Of a stretch of DNA of 46,718 bases, positions 1 to 7,725 are shown piece after piece. Under the pieces are notes generated by a model. The model ran no database searches, was not told where the DNA came from, and saw nothing but the letters and a program-made list of their open reading frames with translations. Positions within the stretch are counted from its first letter, which is position 1; every line of letters starts with the position of its first letter. The stretch is from Clostridia bacterium (GTDB lineage: Bacteria; Bacillota; Clostridia; Christensenellales; UBA1242), in the NCBI GenBank assembly GCA_016297915.1, contig JAEDFU010000010.1, forward strand, positions 1-46,718. Direction: 5' to 3'. The translations under genes and the position numbers were made by a program.

Positions 1-42
1 AATGTCCAAGCGGTCGCACATATTGCAATCATGAACACAACA

Positions 43-78
43 AAAAAAGTTAAGCATATTGTGCCTAACTTTTTTTTA
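43..78 (-). terminator. Intrinsic terminator after ileS
   Basis: An inverted repeat GTTA-GCA / TGC-TAAC is flanked by a run of seven A on the left and eight T on the right, so it could stop transcription in both directions. It begins about 16 bases past the ileS stop codon, the right place for the end of the CBS-ileS transcript. Positions 1-42 hold nothing I recognise. Confidence 0.8.
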
Positions 79-93
79 TTTTCTAATCGCAAA

Positions 94-3000
94 TTATTTA
101 CAAACTCTTAGAGCAAAGTTTACAAGTTTTCCGTCGCCCACTTCAACTTCTCTTTGGATATCTGCTACAAATTGAATCTCATTAAAGCTGTTTCCCAAAA
201 CTTCGGATTTGATTTTTTGGCTATTTTCAGATATTATTTTGGATATATCCTCATCTTTGCTTGAGATATTTATGTCAATTCGATCATCAATTTCAAAGTT
301 TGCCTCTTTTCTGAGTATTTGAGCATTTCTTATAATCTCTCTAAGAATACCCTCCGATATGAGTTCGTCGTCAAGTGTAATATCTAGTACAACTGTCATG
401 CCGTCTGCACTTTCCATAATAAACTCAGGCTTTGGCTTAGAGTTTTTGATAAACAAATCACTTGGCATCTTGCCAAATCCTACAACATCAACCTCGCCCT
501 TGTCTAGCTCGGATACATATCTATTCATTGTATCAGCATCGGTTTGTTCAAGCGAAACTTTCATCTTTTGAACATCGCCTTTGAGCACTCTTCCTGCATT
601 TCTGAAGTTAAGTGTTAAGAAATGGTCATTGAATGTCTCAACATCGGTTGTAAGTTCAATCTCTTTGATATTAAGTTCATCCTCAATAATTGTTTTGTAA
701 TCCTCAATTGCATTTAGAGTATTTGCATTGGCATTGATCACAAAAGCCTTTTTGAGCGGTTGTTTTACTTTTAGATTATTCTCATTTCTAAGTTTGAGTG
801 CTGATGCTATTATTGATCTAACAATATTAGTTTTGTCAATTACACTCTCATCGTCAATAGTGTAACTTGCGATATCAAAGCCTGACATCATAACACTAAG
901 TGATGCGTTTTTCTCAACTTCTCTTACTTGGTTTTGCCAAATATATTCCATCATAAACGGCATAATTGGAGCCATAACCATGGCAATATTTTTGATAGCG
1001 TACTCAAGACAGAAATAAGCGTTTAACTTATCTCCATCTTCTTGAGATTTCCAGAATCTTCGACGATTAACTCTTATGTACCAGTTAGAAAGTTCATCAA
1101 CAAATCTCTCAAATTCGCTAACAACTTCGCAAGTCTTAACTGCCTCATAGTAGCCTTTGCATTTGGTTGCAAACTCATTGGTTCTTGCAATTAACCATTT
1201 GTCTGTTATATGCAAATCATCTTTGTTTGGAGTAAATCCATCTAGATTTGGATTGTCTATTATTGCATATGTATTGAAGAATACAAACACATTCCAAAGT
1301 CCCAATAATCTTCGTCTAACCTCGTCTGTGGATGCATAACTAAATATTACATCACTCTGGGGATTGGTTGCACAGAATGTGTATCTAATAACATCTGCAC
1401 CAATATTATCAAAAGCCTCATTTAGAGGAATATTATTTGGGCTACTCTTAGAGAGCTTTCTGCCGTCTTGAGCTAAAAGTGAGCCGTATGTCGATACTTT
1501 TTTGTAAGGAGCATGTCCAGTCAAAGCAACACCCATTACAAGCATTGAATAAAACCATAGTCTTATCTGCTCTTTCATTTCAATTACGCACTCAGCTGGG
1601 TAGTTCTTCTCCCAAAATGCACGGTCCTCAAAGTATTTGTTAGTACTAAATGGTGCAATACCAGCATCAAGCCAACAGTCACCAACATCTTTGATTCTTT
1701 CAACCTCTTTGCCACAATGTGGACATTTAATTTTTACTTCGTCAATGTATGGCCTATGTAGGTGTGGAAGGCTGTCTACTTTGGATTTGTCTACAGCTAG
1801 TTCTCTTAACTCTGCCTTGCTTCCAACTACAGTAATCTGCCCACAATCGCAAACATATATAGGTAGAGGCAAGCCGTAATAACGCTTACGAGAGATAGAC
1901 CAATCTCCCATGTTTGTTAGCCAATCTAGCATACGCTTTTCATAAAAAGCTGGTTGCCATTCTACTTTTTTGGCTTCTTCTATTAGCATTGGACGAATTT
2001 CGTCCATAGAGATTGCCCATTCCTTGATAAGTCTAAATAGTATTGGGCTCTTACATCTCCAACAATGTGGATATCTATGAGTGTATGCATGATGATAGTA
2101 TAATTTGCCTCTCTTTTCAAGCTCAGCAAATACTATATCTCTTGTCTCGTCCTTATTGGCATCAAGTCCAGATAAGAATCCGAAATTATCATAAAAAATT
2201 CCTGCATCGTCGATAGGACATATATTAGGAAGTCCAATGCTTTGACCCAACTCAAAGTCCTCTGCACCACAACCCGGAGCGATATGAACAGAGCCAGAAC
2301 CTTCAGTTGCATCAACTTGATCCCATGCAACTATCTTGTGAACAAAGTTTTGAAGTGGTAATTCTTCAAAACATGTCTCATATGTTTTGCCAACAAGCTC
2401 GCTACCCATAACTTTTCTTTCAACGCTTACAATATCGTTTTTGAGAACCTTGGTTGCAGTAGAGCAAACACAAATTAATTTGTCGTCAGATTTAACCTTG
2501 CAAATAGAATACTCAAGCTCTGGATTAACAGCAATTGCAACATTACTAGACAAAGTCCAAGGAGTTGTTGTCCACACGAGCATCTTAAAGTCCTCGCCAA
2601 TAACTGGGAGTTTGATAAATACAGCCTCGCAAGTATCATCTCTATATGCATCTGCATCGCTCATCTCATGCTCAGATAGACTTGTTCCGCATCTTGTACA
2701 CCAAGGCATTGGTCTATACTTTTCGATTAACCAGCCCCTCTCTTTGCAGGTCTTCAAAAAATACCAAATGGTCTCAATATTTGTATCCGAGTTTGTAAAG
2801 TACGAATCATCCCAATTCATCCATTGACCAAGTCTTATTGATTGCTCTGTCATTTTGTTTGCACAGGTTTTGACCTTTTGCATACAGTACTCAGTAAACT
2901 TGTCAATGCCGTACTTTTCAATGTCTTTTTTGGAATTTAGTCCCAAATCCTTTTCGGCGTTAACTTCAACCCAAAGACCTTGCGCATCAAAACCATTTTG

Positions 3001-3246
3001 GTAATGCATATCATAGCCATTTATAGCTCTGAATTTGATCATAGCGTCCTTAAGCGATCTTCCAAATGCATGATGCAAGCCCATTGTCATGCCGTTTGCG
3101 GTTATTGGGCCGTCCATTGTTGCAAAGTACTTGCCGGTCTTTTTGTTTTGTGCTTTTAGTTTTTCAAATACTTGGTTTTCTTGCCAGAATTTGAGAATTT
3201 CTTTTTCATTTTCAACCAAGTTCGGCTTAATATTTTGTTTTTTCAT
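94..3246 (-). CDS. ileS: Isoleucyl-tRNA synthetase
   Basis: This class I aminoacyl-tRNA synthetase charges tRNA-Ile with isoleucine in the cytoplasm and proofreads valine. At 1050 residues it has the length of the long IleRS type. The ATP-binding HIGH element appears as MGLHHAFGR near residue 55, followed by the block YQNGFDAQGLWVEV. The second signature is KLSKS within DGRKLSKSSPNN. Zinc-type cysteine pairs are visible: CTRCG, CWRCK, CDCG and CPHCG. The C-terminal half is the anticodon-binding helical domain plus a tail. The start is ATG with AAAGGG just upstream. It lies 12 bases downstream of the CBS-domain gene and is probably cotranscribed with it. I saw no T-box leader, which is often present before such genes in Bacillota. 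Confidence 0.97.
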   Translation of the reverse strand: MKKQNIKPNLVENEKEILKFWQENQVFEKLKAQNKKTGKYFATMDGPITANGMTMGLHHAFGRSLKDAMIKFRAINGYDMHYQNGFDAQGLWVEVNAEKDLGLNSKKDIEKYGIDKFTEYCMQKVKTCANKMTEQSIRLGQWMNWDDSYFTNSDTNIETIWYFLKTCKERGWLIEKYRPMPWCTRCGTSLSEHEMSDADAYRDDTCEAVFIKLPVIGEDFKMLVWTTTPWTLSSNVAIAVNPELEYSICKVKSDDKLICVCSTATKVLKNDIVSVERKVMGSELVGKTYETCFEELPLQNFVHKIVAWDQVDATEGSGSVHIAPGCGAEDFELGQSIGLPNICPIDDAGIFYDNFGFLSGLDANKDETRDIVFAELEKRGKLYYHHAYTHRYPHCWRCKSPILFRLIKEWAISMDEIRPMLIEEAKKVEWQPAFYEKRMLDWLTNMGDWSISRKRYYGLPLPIYVCDCGQITVVGSKAELRELAVDKSKVDSLPHLHRPYIDEVKIKCPHCGKEVERIKDVGDCWLDAGIAPFSTNKYFEDRAFWEKNYPAECVIEMKEQIRLWFYSMLVMGVALTGHAPYKKVSTYGSLLAQDGRKLSKSSPNNIPLNEAFDNIGADVIRYTFCATNPQSDVIFSYASTDEVRRRLLGLWNVFVFFNTYAIIDNPNLDGFTPNKDDLHITDKWLIARTNEFATKCKGYYEAVKTCEVVSEFERFVDELSNWYIRVNRRRFWKSQEDGDKLNAYFCLEYAIKNIAMVMAPIMPFMMEYIWQNQVREVEKNASLSVMMSGFDIASYTIDDESVIDKTNIVRSIIASALKLRNENNLKVKQPLKKAFVINANANTLNAIEDYKTIIEDELNIKEIELTTDVETFNDHFLTLNFRNAGRVLKGDVQKMKVSLEQTDADTMNRYVSELDKGEVDVVGFGKMPSDLFIKNSKPKPEFIMESADGMTVVLDITLDDELISEGILREIIRNAQILRKEANFEIDDRIDINISSKDEDISKIISENSQKIKSEVLGNSFNEIQFVADIQREVEVGDGKLVNFALRVCK

Positions 3247-3258
3247 AAATGTTCCCTT

Positions 3259-3990
3259 TTAGCGTGTATAGTTATCCAAAATTTTGTTGACATCCATTAT
3301 ATCTGCAATAGCAATAACCCCTATTGGTTGCTCAAGCAGACTTCCTGTCTCAGTTAGTATAATCAAACTCAATTTTCGGTTTTCGCTAAACAATTGCAAA
3401 ATTTTGTCAAGTGTTACATTTTTGTTGGTGATTGTGTAGTAATTATCCTCACCAAAGTTGCTAATTGCATCCTCAATCTTGGTGTTTTGCAAAAATTCAT
3501 TTATATCTCTTTTTTCATAAACCTTTTTGCCAATTTCCTTGATTAATCTTCTGGAATTAGCAACACCAATAAGCATGCCGTCTTTGTAAACTGGCCAGTT
3601 ACTATTGCCAGATTTATAAATATTTTGAACGACCTCGGCAACAGTTGCGTCGTGATTAATCGTCTTAATATCCTTATTACAAACAGTATCTATGGCTAGC
3701 GGTGGCGTGCAAATAGCCTTGGAAAGTCTCTCGTACTCCTCAACTACATCCAAGTGTGGCTCTGCAATAACCATGTTTTCATTAAACGAGTGCACAATAG
3801 CATTTCTGAGTCTGCCATAGTCAATGAGTTGATCCTCATATTTCTTGACAAAAGCATTCATTCTAGATGCTCGTCTAATAACCTCAGTATAACTACTACT
3901 CTTGCTCAAATCATATTGCGATCTCAAACTCTGATCAATATTATTGTAACATATAATAAATCTTCGTGCATTATCTGTAAATTCAGCCAT
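3259..3990 (-). CDS. HEPN-like domain plus CBS-pair protein
   Basis: The protein has 243 residues in two parts. Residues 1-100 are predicted helical and carry LRNAIVHSF near residue 61, which fits the R-x4-H motif of HEPN-type domains and of related helical nucleic-acid-linked families. Residues 105-240 form two CBS motifs (around DIKTINHDATVAEVV and NYYTITNKNVTLDKILQLF), a fold that usually binds adenosine nucleotides. That suggests a nucleotide-sensing regulator, possibly with RNA-related activity; this is inference. ATG start with AAAGGGA upstream. It is first in an operon with ileS (12-base gap). A plain CBS protein with a non-catalytic helical domain is the main alternative. Confidence 0.7.
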   Translation of the reverse strand: MAEFTDNARRFIICYNNIDQSLRSQYDLSKSSSYTEVIRRASRMNAFVKKYEDQLIDYGRLRNAIVHSFNENMVIAEPHLDVVEEYERLSKAICTPPLAIDTVCNKDIKTINHDATVAEVVQNIYKSGNSNWPVYKDGMLIGVANSRRLIKEIGKKVYEKRDINEFLQNTKIEDAISNFGEDNYYTITNKNVTLDKILQLFSENRKLSLIILTETGSLLEQPIGVIAIADIMDVNKILDNYTR

Positions 3991-4024
3991 AAAAATCCCT
4001 TTTGTGAATATTGTTGTATACTAT

Positions 4025-4053
4025 ATTTTACATAACTAAAATGCAAAAATCAA
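4025..4053 (-). promoter_or_regulatory. Promoter for CBS gene-ileS operon
   Basis: Read on the minus strand: TTGATT, 17 bases, TAAAAT, with a start predicted about 28 bases before the CBS gene's ATG. It was chosen by eye among several AT-rich options. Confidence 0.5.
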
Positions 4054-4062
4054 GTACAACCC

Positions 4063-4150
4063 AAGTATTTGTATAACTTAAACAAAATAGTTAATATTAT
4101 TTGTAATAAGTCTGATTACAAATCCAAAAAAATATGTATTACAAATACTT
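4063..4150. repeat. Cluster of TTTGTA inverted repeats
   Basis: AAGTATTTGTA at 4063-4073 is inverted as TACAAATACTT at 4140-4150. Between them ATTTGTAAT (4099-4107) and ATTACAAAT (4115-4123) form a perfect 9-base inverted repeat. The cluster sits between the minus-strand CBS promoter and the plus-strand SRP RNA promoter. It may be an operator or simply an AT-rich cruciform. The same TTTGTAA/TTACAAA palindrome occurs at 12783-12797. Confidence 0.35.
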
Positions 4151-4232
4151 AAATACATTTTCAAGTATAACATACTAAAAGATTTTCGACAAATTAAAAT
4201 AATACAAAATCCACAAATGCGGTCAAATAATC

Positions 4233-4261
4233 TTGCAAAAAGCAAATTAATCTGCTATAAT
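4233..4261 (+). promoter_or_regulatory. SRP RNA promoter
   Basis: TTGCAA (4233-4238), 17 bases, TATAAT (4256-4261), with an extended TGC directly before the -10 box. This predicts a start at about 4268, exactly where the closing helix of the SRP RNA begins. Confidence 0.85.
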
Positions 4262-4267
4262 ACTTGT

Positions 4268-4541
4268 ACTGTGCTAAGCGGGGAGTTAGTGGTGCCCTGT
4301 ATCCGAAACCCACTATATGCGGAGCCGAACACTATTCTAGGTGTCACTGCATGACACTAATTCATTAAGTATTGAAATGATGATATCAAGGTCTTATGCA
4401 ATATTTTGCTACGAACCATGTCAGGTCAGGAATGAAGCAGCATTAAGTAGATTTAAAGTATGTGCCATAAGGTTGCTTTGAAGGAGTGGATTATTTATTG
4501 TTTAGTGCCATGCACCATCAAAAATAGTTGCACAGTTTTTT
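4268..4541 (+). ncRNA. ffs: Signal recognition particle RNA (long, Gram-positive type)
   Basis: This RNA scaffold of the signal recognition particle binds Ffh and targets nascent membrane proteins to FtsY/SecYEG. The S-domain core reads GTCAGGTCAGGAATGAAGC (from 4420), matching the universal motif with a GGAA tetraloop at 4429-4432. The Alu-domain start GTGCTAAGCGGGGAG follows the 5' end. ACTGTGC (4268-4274) pairs perfectly with GCACAGT (4530-4536), closing the molecule, and a seven-T run follows as its terminator. About 270 bases is the length of the Bacillus-like long form with an Alu domain, unlike the short 4.5S type. The usual C-G pair closing the tetraloop is A-T here. Confidence 0.95.
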
Positions 4542-4554
4542 TATGCAAACAAAA

Positions 4555-4589
4555 AACAAAAAACTCGCCATATAAGGTGAGTTTTTTTG
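4555..4589 (-). terminator. Terminator of the coiled-coil protein gene
   Basis: AAACTCGCC and GGTGAGTTT form a 9-base stem with one G-T pair and a 6-base loop, with A-rich sequence on the left and seven T on the right. It lies 11 bases beyond the stop of the minus-strand gene at 4600 and could also back up the SRP RNA terminator. Confidence 0.75.
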
Positions 4590-4599
4590 CAAATTTCAA

Positions 4600-6315
4600 T
4601 TATTTTTCTTTTTTGTTGTAATAAGTGATTGCCTTTTCGCAAGTACGGATATCCTCATTGATACGGTCAATTTGTTTTACAATCAACTTATTGTTTTTTT
4701 CCAAAACAGGATATCTATCTTTGTTTTTCTTGATAACTTCTTCGCAATGCTCAACGCTATCTTTAAGTTCAGATAGACTTGCCAAGTTTTCGTCTAACTT
4801 TGCTTTTTTGGCAGGATCAATCTTAGTTGAATTTACGCCATAAAGTGCTACTTTTTGCTTAGCTACTTGGATTTCTTTTTTACGCAATTTTTCGCTATCT
4901 CTAGCGTATGCTTTGTGAATTCTAGTTAGAGGGATGTACTCGGACTTATTAATTCTAAGTTCTTTTTCTGCCTCTTTGAGTTCTTCGTCTAGTTCATTTA
5001 GTTTTTGTTCGTAATAAGCTTTTTCAAAGATTGGCTTTGGAGCAACCTTAATTGGTTCTTTTTCAACAGTCTTAATAACTGTATTAGTTCCAGGAATTGT
5101 CTCCTCAACTGTTGTAACAACTTGCTCAACAACCTCGTGATGAACATCGTTTGGTTGTTCCTTGGCAATTCTAACAACGGCGTTGTCTAGTTTGTACTTG
5201 CCTGCACGCTTACTAACTTCGTTAAGTTTACGATTGATTTCGTTTTTCTTACGCAACGCTTCGGTTTGTTTTAGCAAAAACTCTTGGTTCTTTCTTTGAA
5301 TCTCGAGTCTCTTTTCTTGCTCTCTAATCTTTTCTTCTTGCTCTCTTGCAAGCATCTTTTGTTTTTCAATTTCTTGTTTTTCTTTGTCTTTTTGCTTTTG
5401 AGTTTGAAGTCTTTCGGCGTCTCTAATAATTCTACCCAAACGACTATTCATTCTCATAAGATTTTTGTACTTAAGTTTGTTAAGCTCTTCCTCGTCTTTG
5501 ATGATAGTTTCCTTAACAATCTCTTGTTTGCCACCGTCAACAACAATCTCTTTGACTTGTTCTTGCTCAAGTTTAGCCTTTTCTTCCTCAATCTTTTCTT
5601 GTTCTTTGATGGCTTCTTGTTTTAGTTTTTCAAGTTCTTCAACCTTGGCTTTGTCTAAGTTCTCTTTGTAAAGAGCTAATTGCTCTTCCTTTTCTCTTGC
5701 GAAATCTTCTTTCATTTTTTTGAATTCTTCGATTTCTTTTTGTTGTTGTTCTTTGAGTGCTCTCAATTCCTCAAGTTCTTTTGCAGTAGCATCGTCCTCT
5801 TTTGGTTTTTCAACGACAGGTTCTTTTTGTTTGCTATCTCCACTCTTAGCCTCTTTGACACAAGTATCTAGTAGAGTTGTAAATTCCTTGTCGTCCTCAA
5901 CATTCCAGAACATATCATCTTCTTTTTCAACTCTTTGTGGCTTTGGAGCAGGTGCTGGCTTTGGAGCATCCATATTTCTCTTTCTGCTTAGCGCTTGTTG
6001 TTCCTCAACAGCTTTGTCAAAGTCAACTTCAGTCACTACTTCGCCGTCAACTTTTTCTTCTTTAGTTTGTTTTTGGACAGTTCCATTAGGATTTGCCTCA
6101 TTAGTATAAACAACAATATCCTCTTTTTTGACTGTTGTCTCTTCTTTGGTATCTTCTACTCTATTTGTTTTTTTCTTACGACGGAAGATAATCCCCTCGT
6201 GGTCGTCAAAGCAACACAAAATAAGGTCGGCAATAACAACAACAATAAACGAACCAAATACAATGATTGCAACTATTGCCAAAATGTCCAAGATAATATT
6301 AAAAACTGTTCCCAT
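4600..6315 (-). CDS. Membrane-anchored coiled-coil protein, unknown function
   Basis: I do not recognise the family. The 571 residues begin with one long hydrophobic segment (about residues 5-37, ending in CCF) followed by a basic stretch RRKKK, so the rest is probably cytoplasmic. Residues 50-150 are low-complexity and rich in E, K, P and V. About 165-390 is a very long charged coiled coil of E/K/Q heptads. A second helical region covers about 430-571 and contains YIPLTRIHKAY and a YNKKEK tail. The layout recalls cell-envelope or division scaffolds such as EzrA-like proteins, but no motif proves this. ATG with GAGGGAAA upstream. It is monocistronic, with its own promoter and terminator. Confidence 0.75.
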   Translation of the reverse strand: MGTVFNIILDILAIVAIIVFGSFIVVVIADLILCCFDDHEGIIFRRKKKTNRVEDTKEETTVKKEDIVVYTNEANPNGTVQKQTKEEKVDGEVVTEVDFDKAVEEQQALSRKRNMDAPKPAPAPKPQRVEKEDDMFWNVEDDKEFTTLLDTCVKEAKSGDSKQKEPVVEKPKEDDATAKELEELRALKEQQQKEIEEFKKMKEDFAREKEEQLALYKENLDKAKVEELEKLKQEAIKEQEKIEEEKAKLEQEQVKEIVVDGGKQEIVKETIIKDEEELNKLKYKNLMRMNSRLGRIIRDAERLQTQKQKDKEKQEIEKQKMLAREQEEKIREQEKRLEIQRKNQEFLLKQTEALRKKNEINRKLNEVSKRAGKYKLDNAVVRIAKEQPNDVHHEVVEQVVTTVEETIPGTNTVIKTVEKEPIKVAPKPIFEKAYYEQKLNELDEELKEAEKELRINKSEYIPLTRIHKAYARDSEKLRKKEIQVAKQKVALYGVNSTKIDPAKKAKLDENLASLSELKDSVEHCEEVIKKNKDRYPVLEKNNKLIVKQIDRINEDIRTCEKAITYYNKKEK

Positions 6316-6375
6316 AAATTTCCCTCTAATAGTTATAATATTTTTTTACCATCCACCAATGGCTTTTGCGCTTGA

Positions 6376-6439
6376 GATTATGTATTAGGCATAATCTTGC
6401 ACATAGGTTTTATTATATTTATTATACATTATTTTGCAA
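6376..6439 (-). promoter_or_regulatory. Promoter and 5' hairpin of the coiled-coil gene
   Basis: On the minus strand: TTGCAA (6439-6434), 16 bases, TATAAT (6417-6412), giving a start near 6405 and a leader of about 90 bases. The leader contains a perfect stem-loop, GATTATG / CATAATC with a 7-base loop, at 6376-6396. The remaining stretch up to 6605 is AT-rich and I see nothing else in it. Confidence 0.6.
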
Positions 6440-6605
6440 AACAATTAAATAGTTTTGCCTCAAAAATTTACTTTTTTTGCAAATTTTTTTGAATTCAGCA
6501 TAGTTAGTTTATACTATTTGCAATATTTTTTCAATAGTTATTTCAAAAAATTTTTTAATTTTTACAAAAATTTTGGCAAAATCGCAACAAAATCTTTAGT
6601 TATTA

Positions 6606-6634
6606 TTGAAAATATATAAATATTGTGCTAAAAT
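6606..6634 (+). promoter_or_regulatory. Promoter for smpB-ssrA
   Basis: TTGAAA (6606-6611), 17 bases, TAAAAT (6629-6634) with extended TGC. It predicts a start near 6641, 22 bases before the smpB ATG. It occupies the region where a longer upstream reading frame would begin, which argues against that longer start. Confidence 0.8.
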
Positions 6635-6662
6635 TACTATACTGCAAAATAATGGAGGGAAA

Positions 6663-7112
6663 ATGAAATTAATAGCCACAAACAAAAAAGCTTACTTTGA
6701 TTATTTTATTTTGTCCACCTATGAGGCAGGCATAGTTCTTTTGGGTAGCGAGGTCAAATCCATAAGGCTAGGACACACAAATCTCAAGGATAGTTTTATC
6801 TCTTTCAAAAATGGTGAGGCTTTTATCAAAAACATGCATATAACTGCATACAAAGACGCCGTATCATTTGAGAAAATTGATGAAAAACGCTCAAGAAAAT
6901 TGCTACTTAATCGCAGTGAGATTGACAAAATAATCTCCAAGACTCAAGAAAAAGGTTTTACTTGTGTTCCCCTAAAAGTTTACTTTGAGAACAATCTTGT
7001 CAAATTAGAGATTGCAATTGCCAAGGGCAAACACTTGTATGACAAGAAAAAATCCCTTGCCGAAAAGGATATCCAAAGAGAGACCGAAAGAACACTTAAG
7101 AATTACAGATAA
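6663..7112 (+). CDS. smpB: SsrA-binding protein SmpB
   Basis: SmpB binds tmRNA and brings it to stalled ribosomes in trans-translation. The 149 residues match the usual length of about 150-160. Visible family blocks are the N-terminal ATNKKAYFDYFIL, the segment GIVLLGSEVKSIRLG and the basic C-terminal tail beginning at GKHLYDKK with K/R-rich ends, which in this family enters the decoding centre. ATG at 6663 has GGAGGG 3 bases upstream (6654-6659). The reading frame stays open to 6606, but that part overlaps the promoter. ssrA begins 12 bases after the stop, so protein and RNA partner are probably made from one transcript. Confidence 0.97.
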   Translation: MKLIATNKKAYFDYFILSTYEAGIVLLGSEVKSIRLGHTNLKDSFISFKNGEAFIKNMHITAYKDAVSFEKIDEKRSRKLLLNRSEIDKIISKTQEKGFTCVPLKVYFENNLVKLEIAIAKGKHLYDKKKSLAEKDIQRETERTLKNYR

Positions 7113-7124
7113 TGTAATCTCTAT

Positions 7125-7481
7125 GGGCGCGAACAGGTTTCGACATGTATCTGGAGTAACAGCTCAAGCATAACGAACGACTGGCGTAACTGGTCAAAAT
7201 TAAATTTAACTGCAGATAGTAGATCTGAACTAGCACTCGCTGCGTGAGTCGCACAGTGCATGTCCACTTTAGTTTCGCTATTGACTAATTTTGGGCATCA
7301 ATCAAATAGCGGAGCAAGTATTGTGAGCATTTGAGCATGCTTGTGACTACAATCAGATGCGGATTGTTTGGTTTTTTGTTTATTGGTTTCAAACATATCC
7401 TTCTTCAAAAAATAAACTAATTATGTAGAAAGGTTGTTGCAGGATGCATGGACGCGGGTTCAATTCCCGCCGTGTCCACCA
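7125..7481 (+). ncRNA. ssrA: Transfer-messenger RNA (tmRNA)
   Basis: tmRNA rescues stalled ribosomes and tags the unfinished protein for proteolysis. The 5' end GGGCGCG pairs fully (with G-T wobbles) with CGTGTCC near the 3' end, forming the acceptor stem, followed by discriminator A and CCA (7479-7481). The T-arm GCGGGTTCAATTCCCGC and the 5' block AACAGGTTTCGACA are typical. The length of 357 bases is normal for an intact one-piece tmRNA. The 3' CCA is encoded. No independent promoter is evident in the 12-base gap after smpB, so it is probably processed from the smpB transcript. Confidence 0.95.
7212..7247 (+). other. tmRNA proteolysis-tag reading frame
   Basis: Reading from resume codon GCA at 7212 gives ADSRSELALAA followed by TGA (7245-7247). 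The ALAA ending is the signature recognised by ClpXP-type proteases; the middle of the tag is more charged than the common clostridial forms. Confidence 0.9.
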
Positions 7482-7482
7482 T
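7464..7482 (+). repeat. Left copy of 19-base ssrA-end repeat (att-like)
   Basis: TTCCCGCCGTGTCCACCAT covers the T-arm/acceptor end of ssrA and is repeated exactly at 7670-7688, 206 bases downstream. A copied tmRNA 3' end is the classic product of a tyrosine recombinase inserting an element at ssrA. No integrase is present in the window. Confidence 0.7.
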
Positions 7483-7492
7483 TACTTACTTT

Positions 7493-7517
7493 GTGGCTAT
7501 ATTTAGCCACTTTTTTA
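7493..7517 (+). terminator. ssrA terminator
   Basis: GTGGCTA and TAGCCAC form a 7-base stem with a short T/A loop, followed by six T. It lies 11 bases past the tmRNA CCA end. Confidence 0.85.
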
Positions 7518-7669
7518 TCTTACAAGTCACATTTTGGAAACACAAATCTCGGCGGAAATTTGTGCCTCTGGCACATGTGAGTTTCACTCACGAACCCGCG
7601 TTCCGCTCTGTACTCGCATGTCTCCCCTGCAAGATATTTCGACTACTCCCAGAGTGTCTCAATAGACAT

Positions 7670-7688
7670 TTCCCGCCGTGTCCACCAT
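7670..7688 (+). repeat. Right copy of 19-base ssrA-end repeat (att-like)
   Basis: Exact copy of 7464-7482 in the same orientation. The sequence upstream of it (AATAGACAT) does not match ssrA, so only the crossover-sized end is duplicated. Confidence 0.7.
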
Positions 7689-7725
7689 GTAAACAAAAAA
7701 AGTCGTAACGACTTTTTTTGTTTAC
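7689..7725. terminator. Perfect 17-base palindromic terminator
   Basis: A left arm of GTAAAC, seven A and GTCG, a TAA loop, then the exact complement. It starts immediately after the right att-like copy and could terminate in both directions. Confidence 0.7.

Noticed and set aside
3991..4267. T-box riboswitch for ileS
   Set aside because: No T-box sequence or specifier stem is seen upstream of the operon.
5284..6109. Long hydrophobic Phe/Leu/Ser-rich frames opposite the coiled-coil gene
   Set aside because: They are the complement of E/K-rich codons and are expected by composition alone.
6606..6662. N-terminal extension of smpB
   Set aside because: It overlaps a strong promoter, lacks a ribosome-binding site, and the ATG at 6663 is preceded by GGAGGG and gives the normal family N-terminus.
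7113..7124. Separate ssrA promoter
   Set aside because: No convincing -35/-10 pair sits at the right distance upstream of 7125; processing from the smpB transcript is simpler.
7448..7708. Open frame beginning MDAGSIPAVST
   Set aside because: It starts inside the 3' end of ssrA; such peptides are a known artefact of translating tmRNA/tRNA ends. It then runs through hairpins and an ssrA repeat, with no ribosome-binding site.
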